A model generated the notes under the pieces. The model was not told the DNA's origin and ran no database searches. It saw only the letters and a program-made list of their open reading frames with translations. A stretch of DNA of 64,000 nt from Actinomadura latina NBRC 106108 (GTDB lineage Bacteria; Actinomycetota; Actinomycetes; Streptosporangiales; Streptosporangiaceae): positions 1 through 64,000 of the forward strand of contig NZ_BCQS01000017.1 of NCBI RefSeq assembly GCF_001552195.1, given 5' to 3'. Shown piece after piece: positions 52,825 through 60,940 of this stretch; the first letter of the stretch is position 1; each line of letters begins with the position of its first letter. Position numbers and translations under genes: made by a program.

Positions 52825-52988
52825 GGGGAGTCAGGCTATTGAGCAAGAGCCGCCGTGTGAAGGCCGATATCAGCCGGAGGGCCTGACAAGTCCCCTGTCA
52901 ATCTGCTTTGGTGGTCAGCGGCATCGCCGCGCGGGCCTGGAGGCGTGACGATCGAGTCGGCACCCGAGCGGAAGCGGGGTTCAGCGTC

Positions 52989-55124
52989 GTGACGGGCGAA
53001 CCGGTCGATCACGGGGGGCTGCTGTCACGCCGCGAGCGGCTCTTCAGCCCCGAGCCGCGCCTCGGATGGGTGTTCCGCGACCGGTGGTGGTTCCTGACGC
53101 CGTTCCCGGAGGCGCCGCCCCGGCGGCAGGCTCTTCCGGAGTACCTGGCGCGCCGTGTCGCCGAGACGGAGCGGGCCGCGCAGCGCAGGCTGCGCCGGAC
53201 GCTCCCGGTCAGCGCCGCCGCCGCCCTCGTCCTGGTCATGTTCGCGGCGTGCTCGGCCGGCGCCTCGGCGAACCTCTCGATCGGGTCGCTGCTCCTCGCC
53301 GTCATCGCGGTGGCGCCGGGCGCGGCGCTGACGTGGTGGGCCGTCCGGCAGCGGCAGGCCGCCCGCCAGGCCCACGAGCTGGCCCAGAAGCAGGTCGCCG
53401 GGGGCTACCAGGAGCAGGCGCGGCAATGGCACGCGCGCAAGCAGGCCCACGACGCGGGGGAACGGGCGCGGCTCGACGGGCTGCCCGAGTGGGGCGCGGC
53501 CCCGCGGCCCGGCCGCCGCCTGGACGTGTTCGGCGGGACGCTCTGGGCCTGGGAGGCGCTGCTCACCACGTACGGGACGTCCGCCCTCGCCGTGCAGCCG
53601 CTGCTGGTGATCGACCTGTCCCGGGAGGTCGTCAGCCGCGAACTGGTCGAGCTGGCCCGCGCCGCCTGGATGGGCGTGGACGCGCAGTTGCTGCCCAGCC
53701 GCCAGGCGTCCTCCAGCCTGCTGGCCGACATGCCGCCGCAGGAGCTCGTGGACGCGATCGTGGAGTCCATGCACGGCGGCACCCCCGACGCCGCCCGCGC
53801 CGAGCGGAGCATGGACGACCGGATCCTGACCAAGGTGTGCGGCGCCCTCGGCGACGACATCACCCTCGCCCGGATCGCTGCGGCCCTGCGCGTCCTGATG
53901 GGGGAGCCCGACGAGGGGGAGGCCCTGACCCGCGACGAACGGCGGCGCATCGCGGGTGAGCTGTTCACCGTGGAGTACCGGCGCCAGGCGCATGCGAACC
54001 TGTCGCGTATCGAGTCGTACGTCCACCCGCTGGAGAACCTCGGCACGGAGCCGTCCAAGGCGGGCGCGGGGTACCTGACCTGCATCGCGCTGGACAGCCA
54101 GGCCCGGAACGTGCGGTCCGAGCTGCTGACCGACCTGATCGTCCAGTGGGTCACGCACCGGATCACCGCGTCCTGGGAGTCGACACCCGCGCTGGTGATC
54201 GCCGGCGCGGACGAGCTGGCCCGCCGCCACCTGGAGCGGCTGTCGGACGCGTGCGAGCGGCGCGGCGTCCCGCTGACCCTGCTGTTCCGGCGGCTGCGCG
54301 AGACGTCCGCCGAGCTGATCGGCGGCGGCGCGGTCGCGTTCATGCGGCTCGGCAACCACGAGGACGCCGTGCGGGCCGCCGACTTCATCGGACGCGACCA
54401 CCGGTTCGTCCTGTCGCAGGTCACGAAGAACGTCGGCGGGAACGAGTCGCACACGTCCACCGACACGCGGGGCGAGGGCGACGCGGAGACGCGCAGCGCC
54501 AGCCGCACGACGGGAACGTCCCGCAACTGGGGGACGAGCAGCTCGTCCGGAGTCAGCTACTCGGGCGGCGAGATGTTCGGGCTGTTCCCCGACCGTGCGA
54601 CCTCCAGCCAGCGCGGCCGGAACCGGGGCGGTGCCACCAACCAGAGCGACACCGAGGGAACCGCGACCTCCACCTCCCGCAACTGGTCGGCCGCCTACGC
54701 CTACGCCGAGGGCACCAACTGGAGCGACGCCGACACGACCCAGCGCGTGTACGAGTACGTCGTCGAACCGGTCACCCTGCAGCACCTTCCCGACCACGCG
54801 CTGCTGCTCGTGCGGTCCGAGCCCGGCGGGGGCCGCACCGTCACGCCCGTCGAATGCGATCCGGCGATCATCACGCTGGACCGCGTCGCCACCGGCCCGC
54901 TCCCGGCCCCGCCCGCCCCGCGCCAGGCCCTCCCCGGCCCGGCAGCCCTGTCCCGGCAGCCGCCGCAGTGGTCCTCCCCGCCCCCGCAATGGGCCACGCC
55001 TCCCGCGCCACCGCCCCCGCGGGCGCCTCTCCCGTCCGACTCCGGCCCCCCGCCCGGCCCTCCACCCGGCCACCGGCCCGGACCCCGCCAGGGACCGCCG
55101 CCGCTCTGGGGCGGCGAGAACTGA
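52989..55124 (+). CDS. Membrane TraG/FtsK-like protein lacking Walker A
   Basis: A 711-residue protein with two membrane helices (about 72-90 and 98-118). The soluble part resembles conjugative coupling ATPases: IDLSREVVSRELVELARAAWMGVD and AGADELARRHLERLSDACERRGVPLTLLFRRLRET fit the TraM-recognition region. Where Walker A should be, the sequence reads TTYGTSALAVQPLLVIDL, so it probably does not hydrolyse ATP. Near residues 480-600 is a low-complexity Ser/Thr/Gly/Asn region, and the C-terminus is Pro-rich. GTG start at 52989; TTG 52908 is in frame. Its stop abuts the convergent protease stop. Confidence 0.65.
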   Translation: MTGEPVDHGGLLSRRERLFSPEPRLGWVFRDRWWFLTPFPEAPPRRQALPEYLARRVAETERAAQRRLRRTLPVSAAAALVLVMFAACSAGASANLSIGSLLLAVIAVAPGAALTWWAVRQRQAARQAHELAQKQVAGGYQEQARQWHARKQAHDAGERARLDGLPEWGAAPRPGRRLDVFGGTLWAWEALLTTYGTSALAVQPLLVIDLSREVVSRELVELARAAWMGVDAQLLPSRQASSSLLADMPPQELVDAIVESMHGGTPDAARAERSMDDRILTKVCGALGDDITLARIAAALRVLMGEPDEGEALTRDERRRIAGELFTVEYRRQAHANLSRIESYVHPLENLGTEPSKAGAGYLTCIALDSQARNVRSELLTDLIVQWVTHRITASWESTPALVIAGADELARRHLERLSDACERRGVPLTLLFRRLRETSAELIGGGAVAFMRLGNHEDAVRAADFIGRDHRFVLSQVTKNVGGNESHTSTDTRGEGDAETRSASRTTGTSRNWGTSSSSGVSYSGGEMFGLFPDRATSSQRGRNRGGATNQSDTEGTATSTSRNWSAAYAYAEGTNWSDADTTQRVYEYVVEPVTLQHLPDHALLLVRSEPGGGRTVTPVECDPAIITLDRVATGPLPAPPAPRQALPGPAALSRQPPQWSSPPPQWATPPAPPPPRAPLPSDSGPPPGPPPGHRPGPRQGPPPLWGGEN

Positions 55125-56621
55125 TCATCCGAGCCGGCGCCGCAGCCCCTGAGCCCGCCGGACGAGGTCGAGCGGCAACCCGTGCCGCGCATGCTCGATG
55201 CGATCCTCCACGGCCGCGACGAGTTCGGCGCCGAACCCGATCCGCACGGCCACCGCGTCCGCGCGCCCCTCCCCGCGCCCGCCCAGCAGCCGCGCACCGA
55301 TCGCGGCGACGCGTGCGACGGCGGCCGGCAGCGCCACGACCGCCGTGACCGCCGTGGCCGACACCGCCAGCAGGAACACGAGCACGAACCCGATCGGCCG
55401 GTGCCACGCGACGGCCCGCTTCCACATCGGGCCGATCGGCGACCACGACCTGCGCAACGTCCACATCAGCGCCCGGCTCGGCAGCGTGACCTGCGCGTGC
55501 ACGAACGCCGGGACCGCCCGCCACCCGAGGAGATGCCCCAGCTCATGGGCGAGCACGGCCTCCAGCCGCCCGGGCGGCAGCGACCGCGCCGACGCCGACG
55601 TGACCGCGACCGTCCGCCCGGACGGCACGCAGGCGTTCAGCGCCTCCGACTCGACGACCACCAGTCGGTAGCCGGCCCCCGCGCGGCGCTGGACGTCCCG
55701 CCACGCCTGCTCCAACTGGACGCGCTCCGCACTGGTCGGCTCCCGGTACCCGTACACGCGGCCCGCCCCGAGCGGCGCCACCAGCACGACCCCCCACACG
55801 GCGACGACGGCCACCGCGCCCCAGAGCGGCCACACCGCATGCAATCCGAACGCGACGGCCGCGACAACGACGGCCTCCGCCCCCACGACGCCCGCGACCG
55901 GCACCCCGCCCCGGCCCGCCCCGCCCCGGCCGGGCGGCAGATGGCGCCCGGCCTCAGAACCCCGCCCAGGCGGCAACCCGCGCCCCGGCACGGCCGGCGC
56001 CCCCGCTGCGTGCGGCTGAGCGACCGTGCCGACCGGCGGCCGCGCCGGTGCGGCGGGCGATGCCGGCGGCGTTCCACCGTGCTTCGCCAGGAACGTCGAC
56101 GCGCCGGTGCCCGGCGGCGGTGCGGGCGAAGGCGGCGCGGCTCGCGGGGAGGAGGGCGGTGGCGTCACGGGAGCGGACGGCGGCAAGTGCGCCTCGGGTG
56201 GTGCCCAGGGTGGTGGCGCCTGAACCGGTGCGGCAGCGGCCGTCGGCGGCGGGATCGGCGGCGGGATCCGCGGCGGCGGCGCGGGCGCGGCGGGCGATGC
56301 GGCTCGCGGCGGTGGCGCGGGCGAGGCCGTGTCCGGGAGGGCGGCCGGCGGCCGGAACGCGGGTGGCGGGCCCGGCGGAGCGGGTGCCCCCGAGGCGGCC
56401 GCAGAAGCCGGCGCGGGCCGCTGCGACGCTCCGGATTCAGGTGGCGCTGGAGCGATCTCGGCGGACGCCGGGGGGTCTGCGGGTGGAGTGATGGGGAGGG
56501 AGGTGCGGCGGCGGGTGCGGGGTTCGTAGCGGCGTGACTGGCTGGTCCAGGTTCGTCCGTCCCAGTAGCGTTCGCGGCCCATCCACTCTGGATCTGGGTA
56601 CCACCCAGGTGGTGCGCTCAC
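55125..56621 (-). CDS. DUF2510 and M48 metalloprotease membrane protein
   Basis: A 498-residue protein. Residues 4-28 are a DUF2510 module (PPGWYPDPEWMGRERYWDGRTWT). About 170 Pro/Ala-rich residues follow, then a hydrophobic pair of helices, and an M48-type protease domain with the zinc motif HELGH at 359-363 and a further pair of helices. It probably sits in the cytoplasmic membrane with the Pro-rich part as a protein-interaction spacer. Its stop and that of the convergent TraG-like gene are immediately adjacent (TGATCA). Function in quality control is inferred. Confidence 0.85.
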   Translation of the reverse strand: MSAPPGWYPDPEWMGRERYWDGRTWTSQSRRYEPRTRRRTSLPITPPADPPASAEIAPAPPESGASQRPAPASAAASGAPAPPGPPPAFRPPAALPDTASPAPPPRAASPAAPAPPPRIPPPIPPPTAAAAPVQAPPPWAPPEAHLPPSAPVTPPPSSPRAAPPSPAPPPGTGASTFLAKHGGTPPASPAAPARPPVGTVAQPHAAGAPAVPGRGLPPGRGSEAGRHLPPGRGGAGRGGVPVAGVVGAEAVVVAAVAFGLHAVWPLWGAVAVVAVWGVVLVAPLGAGRVYGYREPTSAERVQLEQAWRDVQRRAGAGYRLVVVESEALNACVPSGRTVAVTSASARSLPPGRLEAVLAHELGHLLGWRAVPAFVHAQVTLPSRALMWTLRRSWSPIGPMWKRAVAWHRPIGFVLVFLLAVSATAVTAVVALPAAVARVAAIGARLLGGRGEGRADAVAVRIGFGAELVAAVEDRIEHARHGLPLDLVRRAQGLRRRLG

Positions 56622-56691
56622 CGGAAACCCGCCTCCCGTCAGGATCAGATCAAAGGCTTGCGCACGTCACGACAGCCAGTCAACGGAATCG

Positions 56692-57090
56692 TTAAAGCTT
56701 GGGGGTGAAGGGGCGGCGGTGAGCGGGGTCGTCGGGCTCGGCGAGGCCGCGCAGGGCCGTCTCGACGAGCTCGATGGCGCGCAGGACGGCGACGAGGCGG
56801 GCGCCCTCGCGGCGGTAGGCGTCCAGGACGGAGTCGACGCCGTGCGGCGGGACGACGTCGCCGAGGTCGACGCGGGCGGTGCGGAAGCCCTCGCGGGCAG
56901 CCTCGACGGACGCGCCGACGTGCTGGCGGGCCATCCGGGCGAGGGCGATGGGGTAGCGGCGCAGGACGCCGTAGCGCCGGTACTCGGGCGGGACGAGCTC
57001 GAGCAGCCAGCCGAGGGCGGTGTCCTCGAAACGGTCGGTGCCCGGTGGGTGCACCTGCGCGGGCCAGCCGGGCGGAACGTAGGTGCTCAC
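56692..57090 (-). CDS. Conserved hypothetical protein
   Basis: A 132-residue soluble, mostly helical protein (YVPPGWPAQVHPPGTDRFEDTALGWLLELVPPEYRRYGVLRRYPIALARMARQHV). No catalytic motif or membrane segment. It resembles a conserved actinobacterial unknown with a PPGWP start, but I cannot name it. It is preceded by a leftward gene at 57140 and may be co-transcribed. Confidence 0.7.
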   Translation of the reverse strand: MSTYVPPGWPAQVHPPGTDRFEDTALGWLLELVPPEYRRYGVLRRYPIALARMARQHVGASVEAAREGFRTARVDLGDVVPPHGVDSVLDAYRREGARLVAVLRAIELVETALRGLAEPDDPAHRRPFTPKL

Positions 57091-57139
57091 GAAGGCAGGA
57101 TAACGCGAATTCGAATCTATGTTCGATACAAAACGGACA

Positions 57140-57484
57140 CTATTCGAGGCGCGGGGTGCGCCGGATCCGGATCTTGCCGGAGTTCAGGTCGTCCCGCGTG
57201 CTGCCGTCGCCGGCCTGCTCGTGGTCGTCCTGGCGCAGCACCTTCTGCCGCTCCTGCTCCTCGACCTTGACCTTCTTCGAGCCCTCGAACGCCGACGCGA
57301 GGTCCTCGAACAGGCCGCCGCCGGAACTGGCGCCGGTCTCGCCGTCGCCGCGGATGGCTGCCATCAGGGACGACTTGCCCGTCCCCTCGCGGGGCCATTC
57401 GACGATCTCCGGCTCGGCCGCCTCCGGGCGGTTGCCCATCGGACGGCCCTTGACGCGCTTGCGGCGCCGAAAGGGTGACTTCAC
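57140..57484 (-). CDS. Small conserved hypothetical protein
   Basis: A 114-residue, highly charged protein (basic N-terminus RRRKRVKGR, acidic middle, C-terminal KIRIRRTPRLE). It appears disordered with one helical stretch (ASAFEGSKKVKVEEQERQKVLRQ). I start it at GTG 57484 because GGAG lies 5 bases upstream; the frame is open to 57529. No function can be assigned. Confidence 0.6.
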   Translation of the reverse strand: MKSPFRRRKRVKGRPMGNRPEAAEPEIVEWPREGTGKSSLMAAIRGDGETGASSGGGLFEDLASAFEGSKKVKVEEQERQKVLRQDDHEQAGDGSTRDDLNSGKIRIRRTPRLE

Positions 57485-57529
57485 ACAGACTCCAACGCGA
57501 TGAGTCTCCAGATTGATCCCAGCGGACAT

Positions 57530-58078
57530 TCAGGTTACAAACGACCACCGGGTGGGAGAACCGGTGAAATCTCCCTGGCGGAGCCCGAACACCGACTGTG
57601 GGCGCACCGCTACGGTGGCGTTCACCTCCGGGTCCAGGAAGTCGACACGATAGCGGGTGGCGTACTTGGAGTTGACCAGGTCGATGAACCGCTGGAGATC
57701 CTTGGTCTCGGTGAGGATCTCGGCCCGCCCCTCGATGACGACGGGGTTCTCCGCCTCCTCCGTCGTCACCACGACCTGCGGGTTCGCCCGCAGGTTCACC
57801 ATCTTCCGGGACGGGACGGCGCTGCTGAACAGCAGTGCCTCGCCCGACCAGGCCCCCCACACGGGCATGGCGTGCGGGCGCCCGTCCGGCCGCACCGTGC
57901 ACACCCAGAAGTTGCGTGCCGCGCGCAGCTGTTCGACGGCCCACGACCAGGGCAGCAGTCCGCTCCCCTCGTCCGGCCCGACGATGCCGTAACCGGGCAT
58001 GTACGGGCGTTCGGCCTTGGGCCCGGCCGGGTCGATGGGCTCGATGGGCTCAGGTTCCGCGGCGGCGGCAGCCGGCAT
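57530..58078 (-). CDS. PPOX-fold (F420/flavin-dependent) oxidoreductase-like protein
   Basis: A 182-residue protein of the pyridoxamine 5'-phosphate oxidase-like split-barrel fold: NFWVCTVRPDGRPHAMPVWGAWSGEALLFSSAVPSRKMVNLRANPQVVVTTEEAENPVVIEGRAEI. In actinobacteria such proteins often use F420. The N-terminal 35 residues are Pro/Glu-rich. GAAGGGAA lies before the ATG at 58078. Divergent from the Nif3 gene; substrate unknown. Confidence 0.85.
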   Translation of the reverse strand: MPAAAAAEPEPIEPIDPAGPKAERPYMPGYGIVGPDEGSGLLPWSWAVEQLRAARNFWVCTVRPDGRPHAMPVWGAWSGEALLFSSAVPSRKMVNLRANPQVVVTTEEAENPVVIEGRAEILTETKDLQRFIDLVNSKYATRYRVDFLDPEVNATVAVRPQSVFGLRQGDFTGSPTRWSFVT

Positions 58079-58192
58079 GGCGTTCCCTTCTCGATCGTGC
58101 ACTGTCCCGTCCCATATCGTTACAGACCCCGGCCTCCTGTGGCGACGCTCGGCGGCTCGGTTGCGGCGGCTCGGCGCGGTAGCCTGCGGGAC

Positions 58193-59014
58193 GTGCGCCT
58201 ATCCCATGTCATCACGGTTCTGGAGGAGCTTTACCCACCCGCGTGGGCGGAGTCCTGGGACGCGGTCGGCCTGGTCTGCGGCGACCCCGACCAGGAGGTC
58301 GGACGGGTCCTGTTCGCCGTCGACCCCGTCGCGGCCGTGATCGACGAGGCGCTGGAGTGGGGAGCCGACCTGGTCGTCACGCACCATCCGCTGCTGCTGC
58401 GCGGGGTGCACTCGGTCGCCGCCACCACCCCGAAGGGCCGGCTCGTCCACCGGATGATCGCGAACGGCATCGCGCTGCACACCGCGCACACCAACGCCGA
58501 CCGGGCCGACCCCGGCGTCTCGGACGCGCTGGCGCGGGCCGTCGGCCTCACCGGCGACCTGCGTCCGATGGTCCCCGACGGCGACGATCCGCGCCGCGGA
58601 CTCGGCCGCATCGGGGAGCTGGACGAGCCCGTCACGCTGCGGGAGTTCACCGGGCGGGCCGCCGCCGGGCTGCCGTCCACCGCCTGGGGCGTCCGCGCCG
58701 CGGGGGACCCGGACGCCGTCGTCCGCACCGTCGCCGTCTGCGGCGGCGCCGGCGACTCCCTCCTCGACACCGCGCGGTCCGCCGGTGTCGACGCCTACCT
58801 CACCGCCGACCTGCGGCACCACCCCACGTCGGAGTTCGCCGAGCACGGCGGCCCCGCCCTGGTGGACGCCGCGCACTGGGCGACCGAATGGCCGTGGCTG
58901 GCCGACGCCGGACGCCGGCTCGCCGCGTCCTCCCCAGAAGCGGGCAAGTTGGAGACACGGGTGTCCACGCTCGTCACCGACGCGTGGCGCCTCCACGCAG
59001 AAGGAGCACAGTGA
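58193..59014 (+). CDS. Nif3-like dinuclear metal-centre protein
   Basis: A 273-residue Nif3/YqfO-type protein (VITVLEELYPPAWAESWDAVGLVCGDPDQEVGRVLFAVDPVAAVIDEALEWGADLVVTHHPLLLRGV) with conserved metal ligands HH in VVTHHPLL, D in HTNADRA, and H in AHWATE. Family members are hexameric; proposed roles include GTP cyclohydrolase-like and chaperone functions, none firm. GTG start; its stop overlaps the zinc-ribbon gene (GTGA). Order Nif3, zinc ribbon, RNase H is as in mycobacteria. Confidence 0.92.
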   Translation: MRLSHVITVLEELYPPAWAESWDAVGLVCGDPDQEVGRVLFAVDPVAAVIDEALEWGADLVVTHHPLLLRGVHSVAATTPKGRLVHRMIANGIALHTAHTNADRADPGVSDALARAVGLTGDLRPMVPDGDDPRRGLGRIGELDEPVTLREFTGRAAAGLPSTAWGVRAAGDPDAVVRTVAVCGGAGDSLLDTARSAGVDAYLTADLRHHPTSEFAEHGGPALVDAAHWATEWPWLADAGRRLAASSPEAGKLETRVSTLVTDAWRLHAEGAQ

Positions 59015-59754
59015 AAGCCGCACCGCAAGCCCAGCTTCGCCTGATCGACCTGCAGGATCTCGACAGCTCGCTGGACCGGCTGGCGCACCGCCGCCGCACG
59101 CTGCCCGAACTGGCGGAGATCGAGCGGCTGGAGGGACGTCTCACCGAACTGCGCGACGCGCTCGTCGCGGCCGAGACCGAGGTCGGCGACCTGCAGCGGG
59201 AGCAGCGGAAGGCCGAGCAGGACGTCGAACAGGTCCGCACCCGCGCCGACCGCGACCAGAAGCGGCTCGACTCCGGCCAGGTGACCTCCGCGAAGGACCT
59301 GAGCAGCCTGCAGGCGGAGATCGAGTCGCTGCAGCGCCGCCAGTCCGACCTGGAGGAGGTGGTGCTGGAGATCATGGAGCGGACGGAGGAGGCCGAGGGC
59401 AAGGTCGCCGCGATACGCGCCGACCAGTCCGCCGCGCAAGAGGAGCTGGCCGGGCTCGCCGAGCGTCGTGACACCGCCCAGCGGGAGATCGACGAGGCGG
59501 CCGGGACGACCAGCACCGCGCGCACCGCCGTCGCCAAGGACGTCCCGGACGATTTGCTCGCCCTCTACGAGAAGCTGCGCGGCCAGTTCGGCGGCGTGGG
59601 CGCGGCCAAGCTGTTCCGCGGCGCGTGCCAGGGCTGCCACCTGGCCCTCAACACCGTCGACCTGAACACCATGCGCGCCGCGGCCGAGGACGAGGTCATC
59701 CGCTGCGAGGAATGCCGCCGGATCCTCGTCCGCACCCCCGAGTCGGGCCTGTGA
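59011..59754 (+). CDS. Coiled-coil zinc-ribbon protein
   Basis: A 247-residue protein: a long coiled coil (about 25-175), then a C4 zinc ribbon (CQGC and CEEC) near residues 205-240. In actinobacteria this conserved protein lies between Nif3 and RNase H-phosphatase and is thought to bind nucleic acid or ribosome components, but its role is unclear. AAGGAGCACA precedes the GTG start. Its stop overlaps the next start (GTGA). Confidence 0.9.
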   Translation: MKAAPQAQLRLIDLQDLDSSLDRLAHRRRTLPELAEIERLEGRLTELRDALVAAETEVGDLQREQRKAEQDVEQVRTRADRDQKRLDSGQVTSAKDLSSLQAEIESLQRRQSDLEEVVLEIMERTEEAEGKVAAIRADQSAAQEELAGLAERRDTAQREIDEAAGTTSTARTAVAKDVPDDLLALYEKLRGQFGGVGAAKLFRGACQGCHLALNTVDLNTMRAAAEDEVIRCEECRRILVRTPESGL

Positions 59755-60896
59755 GTGTGGTTGCCGGGGGGCGTGGGGGGTCGTCCCCCCACAAAGGCAC
59801 GACCCGCAAGCTGGTCGTCGAGGCGGACGGGGGTTCGCGCGGCAACCCGGGCCCGGCCGGGTACGGGGCCCTCGTCCGGGACGCGCTGACCGGTGAGGTC
59901 CTCGCCGAGGTCGCCGAGTCGATCGGGCACGCCACCAACAATGTGGCCGAGTACCGCGGGCTGATCGCCGGGCTGACGGCCGCCGCCGGGATCGACCCGT
60001 CCGCCCGCGTCGAGGTCCGGATGGACTCCAAGCTCGTCGTGGAGCAGATGTCCGGCCGCTGGAAGATCAAGCACCCGGACATGATCCCGCTGGCGCTGGA
60101 GGCACGGGAGGCCGCGGCCGGGCTGGGCTCGGTGTCCTACGGCTGGATCCCGCGCAACCGGAACGCGCACGCCGACCGGCTCGCGAACGAGGCCATGGAC
60201 GCCGCCGCGCGCGGCGAGCACTGGACCCGCAAGGTCGAGGAGGCGCCGGGGGAGCCGGAGCCGCCGCCGCGCCGGGCTTCCTCCACTCCGACGACCACGG
60301 TCCTGCTGCGGCACGGCGAGACGCCCCTCTCGGTCGAGAAGCGCTTCGCCGGAATCGGCGACGTTCCGCTGACGGCGAACGGCGTCGCCCAGGCCCGCGC
60401 CGCCGCCCTCTCCCTCAAAGACCGCGGGCTCGACGCGATCGTCACCTCGCCGCTCGCCCGCTGCCGCGACACGGCCGCCGAGGTCGCCGCCGTCACCGGC
60501 CTGGACGTCCGCGTCGAGGACGGATTCCGCGAGACCGACTTCGGCGAGTGGGAGGGCCTCACGTTCGCCGAGGCGGGCAAGGGGTGGCCCGCCGAGATGA
60601 AGGCCTGGCTCGCCGACCCCGACGCCTCGCCGCCCGGCGGGGAGAGCTTCGCCCAGGTGTCCCGCCGCGTCCGCACGGCCCTGGACAAGCTCAAGGTCCG
60701 CTACCGCGAGCAGACGGTCCTGGTGGTCTCGCACGTCACGCCCATCAAGCTCCTGGTCAAGGACGCCCTGGGCGCGCCCATGCCGTCCCTCTACCGGATG
60801 CACCTGGACGTGGCGGCACTCTCGTCCATCGACTGGTACGCCGACGGTCCCGCGACCCTGCGCGGCTTCAACGACGTCCACCACCTTCCCTCTTGA
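59751..60896 (+). CDS. Bifunctional RNase H / acid phosphatase
   Basis: A 381-residue fusion protein. The N-terminal RNase HI domain (about 20-150) keeps the acidic residues in VEADGGSRGNPG, NVAEYRGL, RMDSKLVVEQ and NAHADRLAN, for cleaving RNA in RNA:DNA hybrids. The C-terminal histidine-phosphatase domain (about 180-378) has LLRHGETP and VVSHVTP. Such fusions are known in mycobacteria. GTG start overlapping the previous stop. Confidence 0.93.
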   Translation: MSVVAGGRGGSSPHKGTTRKLVVEADGGSRGNPGPAGYGALVRDALTGEVLAEVAESIGHATNNVAEYRGLIAGLTAAAGIDPSARVEVRMDSKLVVEQMSGRWKIKHPDMIPLALEAREAAAGLGSVSYGWIPRNRNAHADRLANEAMDAAARGEHWTRKVEEAPGEPEPPPRRASSTPTTTVLLRHGETPLSVEKRFAGIGDVPLTANGVAQARAAALSLKDRGLDAIVTSPLARCRDTAAEVAAVTGLDVRVEDGFRETDFGEWEGLTFAEAGKGWPAEMKAWLADPDASPPGGESFAQVSRRVRTALDKLKVRYREQTVLVVSHVTPIKLLVKDALGAPMPSLYRMHLDVAALSSIDWYADGPATLRGFNDVHHLPS

Positions 60897-60940
60897 CCCA
60901 CGGACGCCTACCCTCCCCATAGGTGACCTGGGGAGGGACC

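Noticed and set aside
50062..56621. Integrative conjugative element or prophage
   Set aside because: HerA- and TraG-like proteins are present, but there is no integrase, relaxase, replication gene, att repeat or GC shift.
57370..57400. A GTGKSS string in the small charged protein, like a Walker A motif
   Set aside because: The required Gly/Ala five residues before GK is a Pro, the protein is only 114 residues and has no P-loop fold elements.
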